A DNA stretch of 64,000 nucleotides. Origin: Mycobacterium senriense (lineage in GTDB: Bacteria; Actinomycetota; Actinomycetes; Mycobacteriales; Mycobacteriaceae). Shown here piece by piece: positions 35,248 through 44,430 of this stretch. The notes below the pieces were generated by a model. The model had not been told where the DNA came from, did not search any database, and saw only the letters and a list, made by a program, of their open reading frames with translations. Where the stretch lies: NCBI RefSeq assembly GCF_019668465.1, contig NZ_AP024828.1:1984001-2048000 (forward strand), written 5' to 3'. The translations under genes were made by a program, and so were the position numbers. Position 1 is the stretch's first letter. Every line of letters begins with the position of its first letter.

Positions 35248-36285
35248 ATGAATTTGAGCTTGATGTCGCTGGGGGATATGGTCACCGATCCTGTCACCGG
35301 TGCAACCGAGACCGCGGCCGAACGGCATCGCGGCATCGTCGAAGCTGCCGTGGCAGCTGACGGCGTCGGTTTCCACGGCGTTCATATCGGCGAGCACCAC
35401 GGACTGGAATACACGACGTCGGCACCGCCGGTGATCCTGTCGGCGATCGGCGAGCGCACCGAGCACCTGCGACTATCCACCGCGGTCACGCTGGCCGCGA
35501 ACCTCGATCCGATACGGGTGGCCGAGGACTATGCGACCGTGGATGCGTTGTCAGGAGGGCGCTGCGAGGTGGTCGCTGGGCGCGGCAATTTCTTCGTCTC
35601 CACCTACACGCTGTTCGGCAACCGATTGGAAGACTCCCACGAGCTCTTCGCCGAGAACATCGAACTGCTCACCCAGTTGTGGGCGGGCAAGAAGATCGAC
35701 TGGCCCGGATCGCGCCACCGTGGGCCGATCGACGACTTCGTGCTTCAACCCGCGCCGGTCGGCGCCGTACCCTTGTGGATCGGCGGTGGCGCCTCGGAAT
35801 CGTCGCTCGAACTGGCCGCCCGACTCGGTCTCGATCTGATGCTGCCCTCGGCGTTCGGCAATCCGGAGATGTTCAAGCCGGTGGTCGAAAGCTACCTGGA
35901 AAAGTTCGCCTCGTACGGCCACTCGCGTCAACCCCGGGTCGGCGCCTGCTGGCATGTCAATGTCGCCGAAACCAGCCAGGCGGCCAGACAGCGGTGGGAA
36001 CCGCGCTACCACAACTACTTCGAGCTGATGAAGACCATCATCTGCAGGGTCAACCCGGACCCGCCGCCATTCATCAACAAGCCGTTCGACTTCGAATTCC
36101 TCACCACGCGTGGCCCTGCGATCGTGGGTAGTCCGGCAGAGGTCGCCGACCGGCTCAACACCTGGGCACAGCTGTTGTCCAGCACCACCAACCTCATCTA
36201 CATCGACATGGGTGGCCAGCCCGCGGGCGAATTCCGTGAGATGGTCGAACTCATCGGTAGCGCGGTCATTCCGCAGCTTGACTGA
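35248..36285 (+). CDS. luciferase-like (LLM) flavin monooxygenase
   Basis: 345 residues with AGGAGG six bases upstream of ATG 35248. It is of the LuxA-like monooxygenase branch rather than the F420 branch of 7344 and 26534: VHIGEHHGLEYTTSAPPVILSAIGERTEHLRLSTAVTL, the EDYATVDALSGGRCEVVAGRG motif and VPLWIGGGASESSLELAARLGLDLMLPSAFG. Such enzymes use FMNH2 from a separate reductase to insert oxygen, for example in Baeyer-Villiger or aldehyde oxidation. Twenty-one bases separate it from the ligase at 36307, giving an LLM-ligase unit. Confidence 0.87.
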   Translation: MNLSLMSLGDMVTDPVTGATETAAERHRGIVEAAVAADGVGFHGVHIGEHHGLEYTTSAPPVILSAIGERTEHLRLSTAVTLAANLDPIRVAEDYATVDALSGGRCEVVAGRGNFFVSTYTLFGNRLEDSHELFAENIELLTQLWAGKKIDWPGSRHRGPIDDFVLQPAPVGAVPLWIGGGASESSLELAARLGLDLMLPSAFGNPEMFKPVVESYLEKFASYGHSRQPRVGACWHVNVAETSQAARQRWEPRYHNYFELMKTIICRVNPDPPPFINKPFDFEFLTTRGPAIVGSPAEVADRLNTWAQLLSSTTNLIYIDMGGQPAGEFREMVELIGSAVIPQLD

Positions 36286-36306
36286 CGACGCAGCAGGACG
36301 GAGATT

Positions 36307-37899
36307 ATGAGCGTTCACCCTCTGGCTTCTGACCCGGTCAGCTATCACAGCCGCAGCAGGCCGCACGCACCCGCGCTCGAGGACGTCACGACCGGAGAGG
36401 TTATGACGTGGCGCGCGCTCGACGAGGTGGTTGGAGGTCTGGCCGGCGCGCTCGCCGACGACCTGGGGGTTGCTCAGGGCGATCGGGTGGCCGTGCTGGC
36501 GAACAACGACCCTTGGGTGCTAGTGGTGCAGTTCGCCTGTATGCGACTCGGCGCGATCTTCGTCCCGCTGAACTTCCGGCTGGCTCGCCCGGAACTGGAA
36601 TTCCTGTGCACTGATTCGGATCCGATCGTGTTGATCCACGACGCCGGCATGCGCGAGGTGGCTGTCGACATCGCGGCGGCGGCCGGGATCCCGCGGCTGG
36701 CAGCCTTCCCCGGCGTGGCCGGAGCCGACGAGTCTGGCGTTCCAGCCGATTGCGCGTACGACATTGTCGCCGGCGCTGCGGCCGCCGCACCGAGAGCCGC
36801 CCGCCCGATAAGCCGCATCACCGATCCGGTGCAACTCCTCTACACCTCAGGAACGACCGGCCGGCCCAAAGCGGCGATCTGCACCCATCAGACGTTGCAT
36901 TACCAGCTGCTGAACTCGGTGCAGCCCTACGGACTGTCGTCGTCCAGTCGTTATCTGGCGGTGTTGCCGTTCTTTCACGCGGCCGGTCTCAACAGCATGA
37001 CGAACCCGGTACTGGCACTGGGCGGAACGGTGGCGGTAGCACCCAGATTCGATCCGGTCGGCGTGGTCGACTTGCTTGCTGACCGGGACAGAGGTTTCAC
37101 GCATTTCTCCGGGGCGCCGGTCATGTATCAGATGATGAGTACTGTTCCCGCGTTCGCCGACGCTGACTTCAACCACGTGCGGCACGGTCAGATTGGCGGC
37201 GGCTTCCTGAACTGGGACGTCACCAAAGCCTTCCACGATCGTGGGTTGCCGCTGAGCGTCGGTTACGGTTCCACCGAGATGGGTCCGATCGTCAGCATCG
37301 TTCCGCCCACGGCCACGCTGACCAAGTTCGGCTCGTGTGGACTTCCCGTGCAGTACACCGCTATTCGGATCGTAGGGCCCGACGGCGAGGACGTCGCGCC
37401 CGGCCAGACCGGTGAGGTGTGGGCGCACGGCCCGGCCGTCACGCCGGGTTACTGGCGCCGCGACCGTGACGACACCTCAGCATTCGCGGGTGAATGGTTC
37501 CGCACCGGAGATGCCCTCGTCCAAGACGAGGACGGATATTTGACGATGGTCGACCGCTATAAGGACATGTACAAGTCCGGAGGCGAGAACGTGTATCCGG
37601 CCGAGGTCGAGCGCGTCATTGCGGAGCATCCCGACGTCGCCGACGCCGCGGTCATCTCGATCGCTGACGAGCGTTGGGGCGAGGTCGGTCGCGCGCTGAT
37701 CGTGCCGCGGCCCGGTGTGCAACTCGATACGACGGCCATCGCCGAACACTGTCGGACCCGATTAGCCAAATACAAGGTGCCCGCCGACTTCCTGGTGGTG
37801 GAGCCGTTCGAACGCAACGTTACCGGCAAGATCCCGAAGGCCGAGCTGAAGCGGAAGTACGGCTCTGGACGTTCGACCGTGGCGTTGGCACAGCGGTGA
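36307..37899 (+). CDS. acyl-CoA ligase (FadD-like)
   Basis: 530 residues, ATG 36307 with GGAG five bases upstream. LLYTSGTTGRPKAAICTH, GYGSTEMGPIVSI, GDALVQDEDGYLTM, SGGENVYPAEVE and NVTGKIPKAELKRKYG with the catalytic Lys are all present. Grouped by motif with the ligases at 10837 and 16331. It would activate a carboxylate produced by the upstream monooxygenase and hydrolase. It is followed by the candidate pathway regulator (TetR at 38041) on the same strand, with a site-A operator between them. Confidence 0.93.
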   Translation: MSVHPLASDPVSYHSRSRPHAPALEDVTTGEVMTWRALDEVVGGLAGALADDLGVAQGDRVAVLANNDPWVLVVQFACMRLGAIFVPLNFRLARPELEFLCTDSDPIVLIHDAGMREVAVDIAAAAGIPRLAAFPGVAGADESGVPADCAYDIVAGAAAAAPRAARPISRITDPVQLLYTSGTTGRPKAAICTHQTLHYQLLNSVQPYGLSSSSRYLAVLPFFHAAGLNSMTNPVLALGGTVAVAPRFDPVGVVDLLADRDRGFTHFSGAPVMYQMMSTVPAFADADFNHVRHGQIGGGFLNWDVTKAFHDRGLPLSVGYGSTEMGPIVSIVPPTATLTKFGSCGLPVQYTAIRIVGPDGEDVAPGQTGEVWAHGPAVTPGYWRRDRDDTSAFAGEWFRTGDALVQDEDGYLTMVDRYKDMYKSGGENVYPAEVERVIAEHPDVADAAVISIADERWGEVGRALIVPRPGVQLDTTAIAEHCRTRLAKYKVPADFLVVEPFERNVTGKIPKAELKRKYGSGRSTVALAQR

Positions 37900-37990
37900 C
37901 GACCGAGTCCAACGAATCGGCGCGACAACGCGGACCACTCCTTAGCGCGTGAGCCCATCACGATGACACCGCCGTCGCGGTGCTCAGCAG

Positions 37991-38007
37991 CAGGTACGGC
38001 GTTTGGT
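37991..38007. promoter_or_regulatory. site A operator A8
   Basis: CAGGTACG-G-CGTTTGGT, 33 bases before the TetR start at 38041. Placement fits autoregulation. Confidence 0.52.
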
Positions 38008-38040
38008 TAAGCTGTCAGCAACATCGTGGGAGGAGCACGC

Positions 38041-38697
38041 ATGGCTCGACCGAAGGTGGCGCTGATCTCGCGGCGGAAAGTCTTGGAGACGGCCCTGGCC
38101 ATCATCGACGAAGATGGACTCGAAGGGCTCAGCATCCGTAGGTTAGCCGACGCCCTCGGAGTCAACGGAGCTTCCCTGTATCACCACTTCGACAACAAGG
38201 ATGAAATCCTCATTGGTGCAGCGGAATTCGCGCTTGCTGATGTCCGCGCTCCGGAGGAATCTGACGACCACTGGCGGCATTGGCTGCCCGAAAATGCCCG
38301 GAAGTTGCGTGCCGCGCTACTCAAGCACCCCGCGTTGGTCCCGCTGATCGTCGGCAAACGCTCGCTCGGAATGGGAGCCCGCATGCTTGATACTTCGGCG
38401 CAGCGGTTGGTCGAGGAGGGCGTTCCGGGCGCGGCGGTGATGCCCTTGCTCGATGCTCTCGAGCTCTTCGCCATCGGCAGCGCCTTGCACGAAACGCAGG
38501 GATATACGCCCGAGAGTCGGCACGACATCGACGCCGACCAATATCCGGCGTTGGCCAAAGCATTGTCCGAACGTGGACTGTCCTTCGACGAGATCTACGA
38601 CCTGGTCACCAACAGCATTCTGGACGCGATCGACACGGCGGTGAAGGAACGTCAGGCACGGTGGTTGCCTGCCGCCGAGCTCGGTAACCGCCCCTAG
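38041..38697 (+). CDS. TetR-family regulator, candidate site-A regulator
   Basis: 218 residues, ATG 38041 with GGGAGGAG upstream. Helix-turn-helix LSIRRLADALGVNGASLYHHFDNKDEILIGAAEFAL; the C-domain is of the TetR_C tetracycline-repressor-like class (ALLKHPALVPLIVGKRSLGMGARML). It is the only TetR gene in the window with a site-A operator directly before its own start. It also lies inside the stretch where nearly all other site-A copies occur (10.7-47 kb). I therefore propose that it binds site A and controls the P450/ligase/dehydrogenase genes; this is inference. Confidence 0.85.
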   Translation: MARPKVALISRRKVLETALAIIDEDGLEGLSIRRLADALGVNGASLYHHFDNKDEILIGAAEFALADVRAPEESDDHWRHWLPENARKLRAALLKHPALVPLIVGKRSLGMGARMLDTSAQRLVEEGVPGAAVMPLLDALELFAIGSALHETQGYTPESRHDIDADQYPALAKALSERGLSFDEIYDLVTNSILDAIDTAVKERQARWLPAAELGNRP

Positions 38698-38699
38698 CG

Positions 38700-39485
38700 T
38701 CACCGACCAACGAATGCGGGTTTGGCGCCCGGCCCTTGCGACAGCATGGTCTCCAGCCCGATCGCCGCGTCCTCGCTGATGAGAACCGGTCCGGCCAGGT
38801 CCGGGGTGATGTCGTCGGCGGCGGCGACGCCGCGATCGCGGGCCACGGCGATGATCTGTTTCGCAATTGCTGTCGCGACGGTGGGGCCCGCGGCCAATTC
38901 ATCGGCGAAGGCGCGGGCCTGGGTGAGGAGCTGGTCGGATGGCAGGACCTTGTCGACGACACCCCACTCGCGCAATCGCGACGAGTCGTAGGTCCGTCCC
39001 GTGTAGACCATCTCGGTGGCTCGTGCCACGCCGGCGCGCGCGACCAGGCGTTGGGTGCCGCCCGCCGCCGGCGTGATGCCGACGGTGGCCTCGACCAGGC
39101 CCATCCTGACGTTCTCGGCCGACCAGATGAAGTCGCATGCCAACGCCAGTTCCAGACCGATCGTGAGGTTGAGCGCGTGGACGACCGCCACCGTCGGTAT
39201 GGGCAGTTGCTCGATCCGGCGGATCAACGTGAGTAGGCGCCTGCTGAAATCCGTGCCGGCCCGGTCGTCCATGACGGTGAATTCCTGGACCCGAACCCCC
39301 GCGCAGAAAACCTTGCCCTCGGCGCGCAGCAGCAGAGCCCGGATGTCGCTGGGCAGCTGGCCGAGGATCGCCTCGAACGCGTCGGCCACGTGTGGGGTGA
39401 ACAAGTTCAGCTTGGGCGCTGCCCAGATGATCTCTGCGACGTTGCCGTGGCGTTCGAGTCGAAGGTCCCCGTGCCGGACTGTCAT
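38700..39485 (-). CDS. enoyl-CoA hydratase/isomerase family protein
   Basis: 261 residues. GKVFCAGVRVQEF and HALNLTIGLELALACDFIWSAENVRMGLVEATVGITPAAGGTQRL show the crotonase oxyanion loops and the Glu of the GLxEAxxGxxP motif (~residue 134). An Asn takes the usual Gly place in the HALN loop, and GVRVQE replaces GGDLKE. Hydration of an unsaturated acyl-CoA made by the fused dehydrogenase is likely. Tail-to-tail with the TetR gene at 38041, with only two bases between stops. The site-A operator at 39517 is 31 bases upstream of its start. Confidence 0.88.
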   Translation of the reverse strand: MTVRHGDLRLERHGNVAEIIWAAPKLNLFTPHVADAFEAILGQLPSDIRALLLRAEGKVFCAGVRVQEFTVMDDRAGTDFSRRLLTLIRRIEQLPIPTVAVVHALNLTIGLELALACDFIWSAENVRMGLVEATVGITPAAGGTQRLVARAGVARATEMVYTGRTYDSSRLREWGVVDKVLPSDQLLTQARAFADELAAGPTVATAIAKQIIAVARDRGVAAADDITPDLAGPVLISEDAAIGLETMLSQGPGAKPAFVGR

Positions 39486-39516
39486 CCGTGCAGCTTATCG
39501 ACGCACGCCAACCTTA

Positions 39517-39533
39517 ATCAAGCAGCGATTGGT
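39517..39533. promoter_or_regulatory. site A operator A9
   Basis: ATCAAGCA-G-CGATTGGT, 31 bases before the enoyl-CoA hydratase start at 39485. The weakest of the set on the left arm. Confidence 0.4.
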
Positions 39534-39549
39534 ATTCGGGTGCGGACCT

Positions 39550-40197
39550 TCAATATCCAACGGTGAATCGTCGGCGCGGATATTGGGACTTTTCCACCTC
39601 GTCCACCACGGCGACGGCGAGGTCGGCGGCGGAGATGCGCGAGGCGCCGGCCTGGTCGACGATGAGATCGTCGTAGGCGGTTCGGTAGCTGGCCGTGCGC
39701 GGCCCGTCGAACTCGATAGCGAGGGGCGGCGAGACCACGGTCCACACGAGGTCCTCGGGGGCATCGTTGATCAGATCATGCAGCGCCGCACGAAATCCCA
39801 GTGACTCTCGCTTGGCGACTTCGGGAAAGCTTGGCGTGTCGACCACGTCGACACCTGAGGCAGTTCGGAGGCTGCCGGCACCGCCGAGCGCAATGAGGCG
39901 GGCGCCCGCGCTGCCCGCGGCGTGGGCGGCGCGACGGATCAGCGTCACGGGTGTCCGATCACGCTGGGCGTCATCACGCAGCGCCACCGAACAGAGCACG
40001 ACTTCGGTGCCCTGCGCAGCGGCGTCGAGGAATGCGCCGTCGAAGACGTCTCCGATCCGGTGGTGTAGGGACGCGTCAGCTGGGGGCAGCCGCGATCCGT
40101 CGCGAACCACCGCGGTCACCTGGTGGCCACGCTCCCGCAACTCATCGCGGATCGGCGCGCCGACCTTGCCGGTTGCCCCTAACAGCAGCACATGCAT
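39550..40197 (-). CDS. NmrA/YwnB-like NAD(P)-binding protein
   Basis: 215 residues from ATG 40197 (MHVLLLGATGKVGAPIRDELRERGHQ); GGAG seven bases upstream supports it over ATG 40209. GATGKVGxxI is the atypical-SDR NADP motif, followed by VVRDGSR for the NADP phosphate. No classical YxxxK catalytic pair is seen, as in NmrA-type sensors and flavin-reductase-like members. It could be a reductase or a redox sensor. Divergent from the P450 at 40378; the best site-A palindrome lies in between. Confidence 0.78.
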   Translation of the reverse strand: MHVLLLGATGKVGAPIRDELRERGHQVTAVVRDGSRLPPADASLHHRIGDVFDGAFLDAAAQGTEVVLCSVALRDDAQRDRTPVTLIRRAAHAAGSAGARLIALGGAGSLRTASGVDVVDTPSFPEVAKRESLGFRAALHDLINDAPEDLVWTVVSPPLAIEFDGPRTASYRTAYDDLIVDQAGASRISAADLAVAVVDEVEKSQYPRRRFTVGY

Positions 40198-40232
40198 CAG
40201 ACGCTCCATTCTGTCCAGGGATTGCGAATTTC

Positions 40233-40249
40233 ACCTAACGACGTTAGAT
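40233..40249. promoter_or_regulatory. site A operator A10
   Basis: ACCTAACG-A-CGTTAGAT; the core CTAACG-A-CGTTAG (40235-40247) is a perfect 6-bp inverted repeat. It lies between the divergent NmrA-like and P450 genes. Confidence 0.6.
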
Positions 40250-40377
40250 TAGCGGTAGCTCGAATCGCAATGCCCTGCGCGGCCGCACATCCGCGAGGGC
40301 GCAGCGCGGCGAATGTGGCATCTGCCTCGGCCGGCTTCCGCGCTCCCCCTGGAACGACTCGCGGTGAGGAGTCCTCG

Positions 40378-41595
40378 ATGACCACCGATGCCCCGGGGAG
40401 CGTTCGCTGCCCAGCGATCGACTACGACTTCGCCGACCCAACCGTGCAGTCCCACTTGCATGAAACCCTCGCGGCGATTCGGCAGAACTTCCCGGTCGGG
40501 TGGAGTGAGCAATATGGCGGCTTCTGGCTGCTCGCCACCTATGACGATGTGCTCGAGGTGGCGCGCGACCACGAGCGCTACACCACCACTGCAGGCATCA
40601 TGATCCCGCCAACAGGTGCATCGATGCCGGTCGTCCCGGCGGAACTCGACCCGCCGAAGCACACCCCGTACCGCAAACTGGTCATGCCGTTTTTCACCGC
40701 TCAAGCCGTCGCGGCTCTGGAGCCGCAGTTACGCGAAATAGTTCGGGACTGCATCGCGGCGTTCTCGGCCGATGGGCATACCGATCTCGTGCAATCTGTG
40801 GCAGAGATCGTGCCGTCGCTGGCGATCGGCCTCGCGCTGGGACTCCCGCGCGAGGATTGGTCGGTGGCGCGCCGCCTGACCGGAAATTTCCTGTCGACGG
40901 CGAAGGTGGGCATCGAGGCGAAAAGAGCGGCGGCCAAGGAGTTGGAAGATTGGCTCGAAGAACTGATCCGCAGCAGGCGTGCCAACCCGACCGACGACAC
41001 ACTCAGCAAACTCGTGAACGCCCGCATTGACGGTGCAGAGATCCCGCCGCAGATCGCGCTGGGCATGGTGCAACTGACGGTGTTGGCCGGACACGAGACG
41101 ACCGTCCACGGCATCGGCAGCATGTTATTCCGGATTGCCGCCGAGCCCGGTCTCAAGGACCGCCTACTCAGCGACCCCGCCCTGATGAAAGCCACGGTGC
41201 ACGAGTCGCTGCGCGTCGACCCGCCGATCATCCACATGGCCCGCACCGTCGTCGACGACCACGATCGAGCGGGGGCACTGCTACACCGCGGTGACAAGGT
41301 GATGCTCAATTTCGGTGCGGCCAACCGCGACCCGGCAAAATTCAGCGAACCGTTCTCCTTCAACATCGATCGGACGCCGAACCCCCACCTCACGTTCGGG
41401 TCCGGGCGTCACAGGTGTCTCGGCGAGCACCTCGCGGTGACGGAGATGTTGATCGTCCTCGAGGAGATCCTCGCGACCATTCCCGACTACCGGCTGTCCG
41501 ACGAGGGCGGCCCGGCCGATATTGAATGGCGGGGAGGCGGCAATACCCGTGGGCCCGCGAAGCTAGAGGTGGTCTTCACTCCGGTCCCGCGATGA
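40378..41595 (+). CDS. cytochrome P450 (CYP of the second P450-OYE pair)
   Basis: 405 residues from ATG 40378 with GAGGAG eight bases upstream; the frame to 40192 would cross the operator and was rejected. Heme loop FGSGRHRCLGEHLAV with Cys ~347; I-helix VLAGHETTVHG; ExxR in ESLRVDPP. It shares GIMIPPTGASM, VMPFFT and the GGGNTRG C-terminal segment with the P450 at 19246. The stop overlaps the OYE-like gene as ATGA, the same arrangement as in the first pair, so the whole two-gene unit appears duplicated. Confidence 0.94.
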   Translation: MTTDAPGSVRCPAIDYDFADPTVQSHLHETLAAIRQNFPVGWSEQYGGFWLLATYDDVLEVARDHERYTTTAGIMIPPTGASMPVVPAELDPPKHTPYRKLVMPFFTAQAVAALEPQLREIVRDCIAAFSADGHTDLVQSVAEIVPSLAIGLALGLPREDWSVARRLTGNFLSTAKVGIEAKRAAAKELEDWLEELIRSRRANPTDDTLSKLVNARIDGAEIPPQIALGMVQLTVLAGHETTVHGIGSMLFRIAAEPGLKDRLLSDPALMKATVHESLRVDPPIIHMARTVVDDHDRAGALLHRGDKVMLNFGAANRDPAKFSEPFSFNIDRTPNPHLTFGSGRHRCLGEHLAVTEMLIVLEEILATIPDYRLSDEGGPADIEWRGGGNTRGPAKLEVVFTPVPR

Positions 41596-43607
41596 GCGGC
41601 TACGAGCATGTGCTGAGCTCGATACACATCGGGCCCGTATTGCTGCGCAATCGGGTAGTCCGCACCTCCCAGGGCAGCGGGCTGGCGGTCAACCAGTTGG
41701 TGAGCGACGACATGATCGCGTTCTTGGTGGCTCGGGCCCGTGGTGGGGTAGCGCTCGCATTCGCCGATGTCGCGCAGGTCCATTGGAGTTCGCCGGCCAT
41801 GCTCGATTTGACCAGCGACCGCGTCCTGCCGGGTCTGACAAAGCTCACCACCGCCGTGCATGCCGAGGGGATGAAGCTGTTTCAGCAGATCTGGCATGGC
41901 GGTCCGACCCAGCTGACCCGGGACAGCTCAGCGCCGTGGGCCGCGTCGCACGTTCCCGATCCAGGCCTCGGGATGCTGCCTGTGCCGATGACCCGCATGA
42001 TGATGGACGAGTTGACCGAAGCCTTCGTCGCATCCGCGCTGCGCGCGCGCGAAGGGGGGATTGACGGCATCGAACTGCACGCCGGACATGGCTACCTCTT
42101 CTCGAGCTTTCTCTCCCCGGCGACCAATCTGCGCGATGACGACTATGGCGGGTCATTGGAAAATCGGTCCCGGTATCTGGTGGAGGTTCTCCGTGCGGTC
42201 CGTACCGCGGTCGGACGGGACTATCCCGTTGGACTGCGGATGTCTCCCGACGGTCCGGAGGACCAAACGACACCGTCGCACCTCATCACGCTCATCTCGA
42301 TGCTGGAGCGTGAGTCTTTGGTCGATTTCTGGGACGTGTCGCTGGGATCGCATTACGCGCGCGACCTGCTGATGGGCGGCGCGCATCAACCACCCGGATA
42401 CATGCTGCCGGTCACCGAACGGATGACCCGCGTGACAACGCTGCCGACGATCGTCGCCGGTCGCATCTCCACTTTGCAACAGGCCGATCAGATAGTGGCT
42501 TCCGGCGTCGGAGATCTCGTCGCCATGGTTCGCGCCACCCTCGCGGAACCCGAGCTCATAACCAAGACGGTAAGCGGTCGCGGCGCCGAGATACGCCCGT
42601 GTATCGCGTGCTTGCAGAGCTGTGCGGGCGGGCTGAACACCCGCGGTCGCGCCATGTGCACGGTCAACCCCGCTGCCGGTCGAGAGCTGACCCACGGTGA
42701 CGGCACCATCGTCCGGCACGCGCCAGGGCTGAGGGTAGTTGTGATCGGCGGTGGCCCGTCCGGCATGGAAGCGGCCCGCAGCGCGGCTATCGCCGGTCAC
42801 CGCGTGACTCTGTTGGAAACGGATGACGCACTGGGCGGACAGCTCAGGCTGGTGCCGTCCACCCGGCCGGAGATCGCAAGGTTGCTCGATTTCTACAAGC
42901 ACCAGATGCGCTTGCATGCCATCGATGTGCGGCTGCGGACTCCCGCTGACCCCCAGACAGTGCGGCGCATGGCGCCGGACGCCGTGATCGTCGCTACCGG
43001 CGTCAAGCCCCGCCGGGACGGATTCCAGACTTTGCAGCCACGCCTGCCGCTTCCCGGGATCAGCACGGTCAGCATCCACACCGGTTGGGACGTTCTGCGC
43101 GGAGCCACTCTCGGGCACACGGTGTTGATGCTCGACGAGATCGGCCATTACGAGAGCACTGACGTCGCACAACAGCTCGTCGACAGCGGCCGTCGCGTCC
43201 TCATGGTCAGCCGTTATTCGCTGGTAGCGGCGAACCTGGAAATGCGGTGGGAAATGGTTGGTGGTCCACTTCTAGCGAAGCTTTTGAAGGGCGACTTCAC
43301 GTTCTTCCCGCGAACGGTGATCCACCGATTGTCACCCGGTTCTGCCGAGGTGGCCTGTTTCGAGGCCCCGCACCGAGTCCAACAACTTGCTTTCGACGAT
43401 GTGGTCTTCATGAGCGGAGGGACACCAGATCGGCCCTTTCAGCAGGAACTCGTCGCAATTTGCCCCATAGTGCGGGTGATCGGGGACGCAAGCTCACCGC
43501 GTCGGCTGGAGGTGGCGGTGGTCGAGGGGCGGCAGTCCGTCGACTCCCTTCACCCAGCCTGGATTAGGCCGGTCGCGGGATACGGCTGGGGCGGAAGTGC
43601 CACTTAA
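41592..43607 (+). CDS. OYE/2,4-dienoyl-CoA reductase-like flavoprotein
   Basis: 671 residues from ATG 41592. FMN barrel (SSIHIGPVLLRNRVVRTSQGSG; DGIELHAGHGYLFSSFLSPATNLRDDDYGG), then a complete 4Fe-4S set Cys337, Cys340, Cys344 and Cys356, then the FAD/NAD(P) domain VVVIGGGPSGMEAARSAAIAGHRV from ~residue 380. This is the full architecture of FadH-type dienoyl-CoA reductase. In contrast to the paralogue at 20472 the cluster ligands are intact, so the two copies may differ in electron transfer or substrate. Translationally coupled to the P450 at 40378. Confidence 0.9.
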   Translation: MSGYEHVLSSIHIGPVLLRNRVVRTSQGSGLAVNQLVSDDMIAFLVARARGGVALAFADVAQVHWSSPAMLDLTSDRVLPGLTKLTTAVHAEGMKLFQQIWHGGPTQLTRDSSAPWAASHVPDPGLGMLPVPMTRMMMDELTEAFVASALRAREGGIDGIELHAGHGYLFSSFLSPATNLRDDDYGGSLENRSRYLVEVLRAVRTAVGRDYPVGLRMSPDGPEDQTTPSHLITLISMLERESLVDFWDVSLGSHYARDLLMGGAHQPPGYMLPVTERMTRVTTLPTIVAGRISTLQQADQIVASGVGDLVAMVRATLAEPELITKTVSGRGAEIRPCIACLQSCAGGLNTRGRAMCTVNPAAGRELTHGDGTIVRHAPGLRVVVIGGGPSGMEAARSAAIAGHRVTLLETDDALGGQLRLVPSTRPEIARLLDFYKHQMRLHAIDVRLRTPADPQTVRRMAPDAVIVATGVKPRRDGFQTLQPRLPLPGISTVSIHTGWDVLRGATLGHTVLMLDEIGHYESTDVAQQLVDSGRRVLMVSRYSLVAANLEMRWEMVGGPLLAKLLKGDFTFFPRTVIHRLSPGSAEVACFEAPHRVQQLAFDDVVFMSGGTPDRPFQQELVAICPIVRVIGDASSPRRLEVAVVEGRQSVDSLHPAWIRPVAGYGWGGSAT

Positions 43608-43626
43608 GCGGTCTCGTCGGGCAGCG

Positions 43627-44364
43627 TCACTCAGATGGCCGACGGGCGCGGGAGCGAGCGCGGGCGCCGGTCGGTCGTGCCGATGTCGCCGCACGCTTAG
43701 CAGAGCGTTGCGTTGCCGGTGCGGATGCCTTGGTCGCCGAGGTGAGACCACTTCGGACCAAAAGTTGCGCGTTGGCCACGATGGCGTCGACGGATCCGCG
43801 GCGAGGGTCCCACCATTCCGCAGTCCAGTTCATAGCTCCCATCACCAAGAATCGGGCCAACTGCGGATCCAACTCGGGATTGACATCACCCTCTGCGACG
43901 GCGTCGGCGAACAGACCCTGCCAAATCCGTCCGTAGGCGGCCTCCTCCTTCTTCTGCCGCTTGCTGAGCCGGCTGGGAATCTGTCCTGAGTTCCGGATCG
44001 ACGCGGTGGTGTAGTCGGAGAGTTCGAGCGCGTGCCGCAGGTGAGCTTCGACCGCGACCATGATCCGATCCATGGGCGCTGTGCCCGCCGGCAGTGCGTC
44101 CAGCGTCGTCCTTAGGTGCGTCCGCATATCGTGGATCCCGCAATACATCACCTCCTCGATCAGGTCCTCCCGGGACGGGAAGTAGTAGTAGATCGCCGGT
44201 GCCTGTATCTCGGCGTAATCCGCTACATCTGTCAGCCGCGTCCCGGCGAAACCTTTGACGCTGAGCACACGGGCGGCTGCGTCGAGAATTCGCGCACGCG
44301 TCCGTTGCGACTTCGAGTTCGCGCTGTCAGCGTCGGCCTTCGTAGGAGGCGGGTTTCTAGGCAC
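43627..44364 (-). CDS. TetR-family transcriptional regulator
   Basis: 245 residues from GTG 44364 (VPRNPPPTKADADSANSKSQRTRARILDAAARVL). Helix-turn-helix TRLTDVADYAEIQAPAIYYYFPSREDLIEEVM. The C terminus is a ~35-residue basic Ala/Arg/Ser/Pro tail (KASAPATQRSAKRAATSARP and on) of the kind that can bind DNA non-specifically. There is no ribosome site and the palindrome at 44366-44382 touches the start codon, so the mRNA may be leaderless. It lies at the border between the P450 region and the phosphotransfer region and could regulate either. Confidence 0.85.
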   Translation of the reverse strand: MPRNPPPTKADADSANSKSQRTRARILDAAARVLSVKGFAGTRLTDVADYAEIQAPAIYYYFPSREDLIEEVMYCGIHDMRTHLRTTLDALPAGTAPMDRIMVAVEAHLRHALELSDYTTASIRNSGQIPSRLSKRQKKEEAAYGRIWQGLFADAVAEGDVNPELDPQLARFLVMGAMNWTAEWWDPRRGSVDAIVANAQLLVRSGLTSATKASAPATQRSAKRAATSARPTGARARSRARRPSE

Positions 44365-44365
44365 G

Positions 44366-44382
44366 GTTCAATAGTATTCAAC
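44366..44382. promoter_or_regulatory. palindrome at TetR start
   Basis: GTTCAATAGTATTCAAC, 7 of 8 pairs matched around a central G, starting one base before the GTG codon at 44364 (read on the minus strand). Likely autoregulatory operator. Confidence 0.5.
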
Positions 44383-44430
44383 ACAAGTTGTAGGTTGCGC
44401 CGCCTTTCCGGCCACCAAGCACCAAGCTTC

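Noticed and set aside
40235..40247. KstR-type cholesterol-regulon operator
   Set aside because: The palindrome CTAACG-A-CGTTAG lacks the AACNNGTT spacing of KstR sites and fits the local site-A family better.
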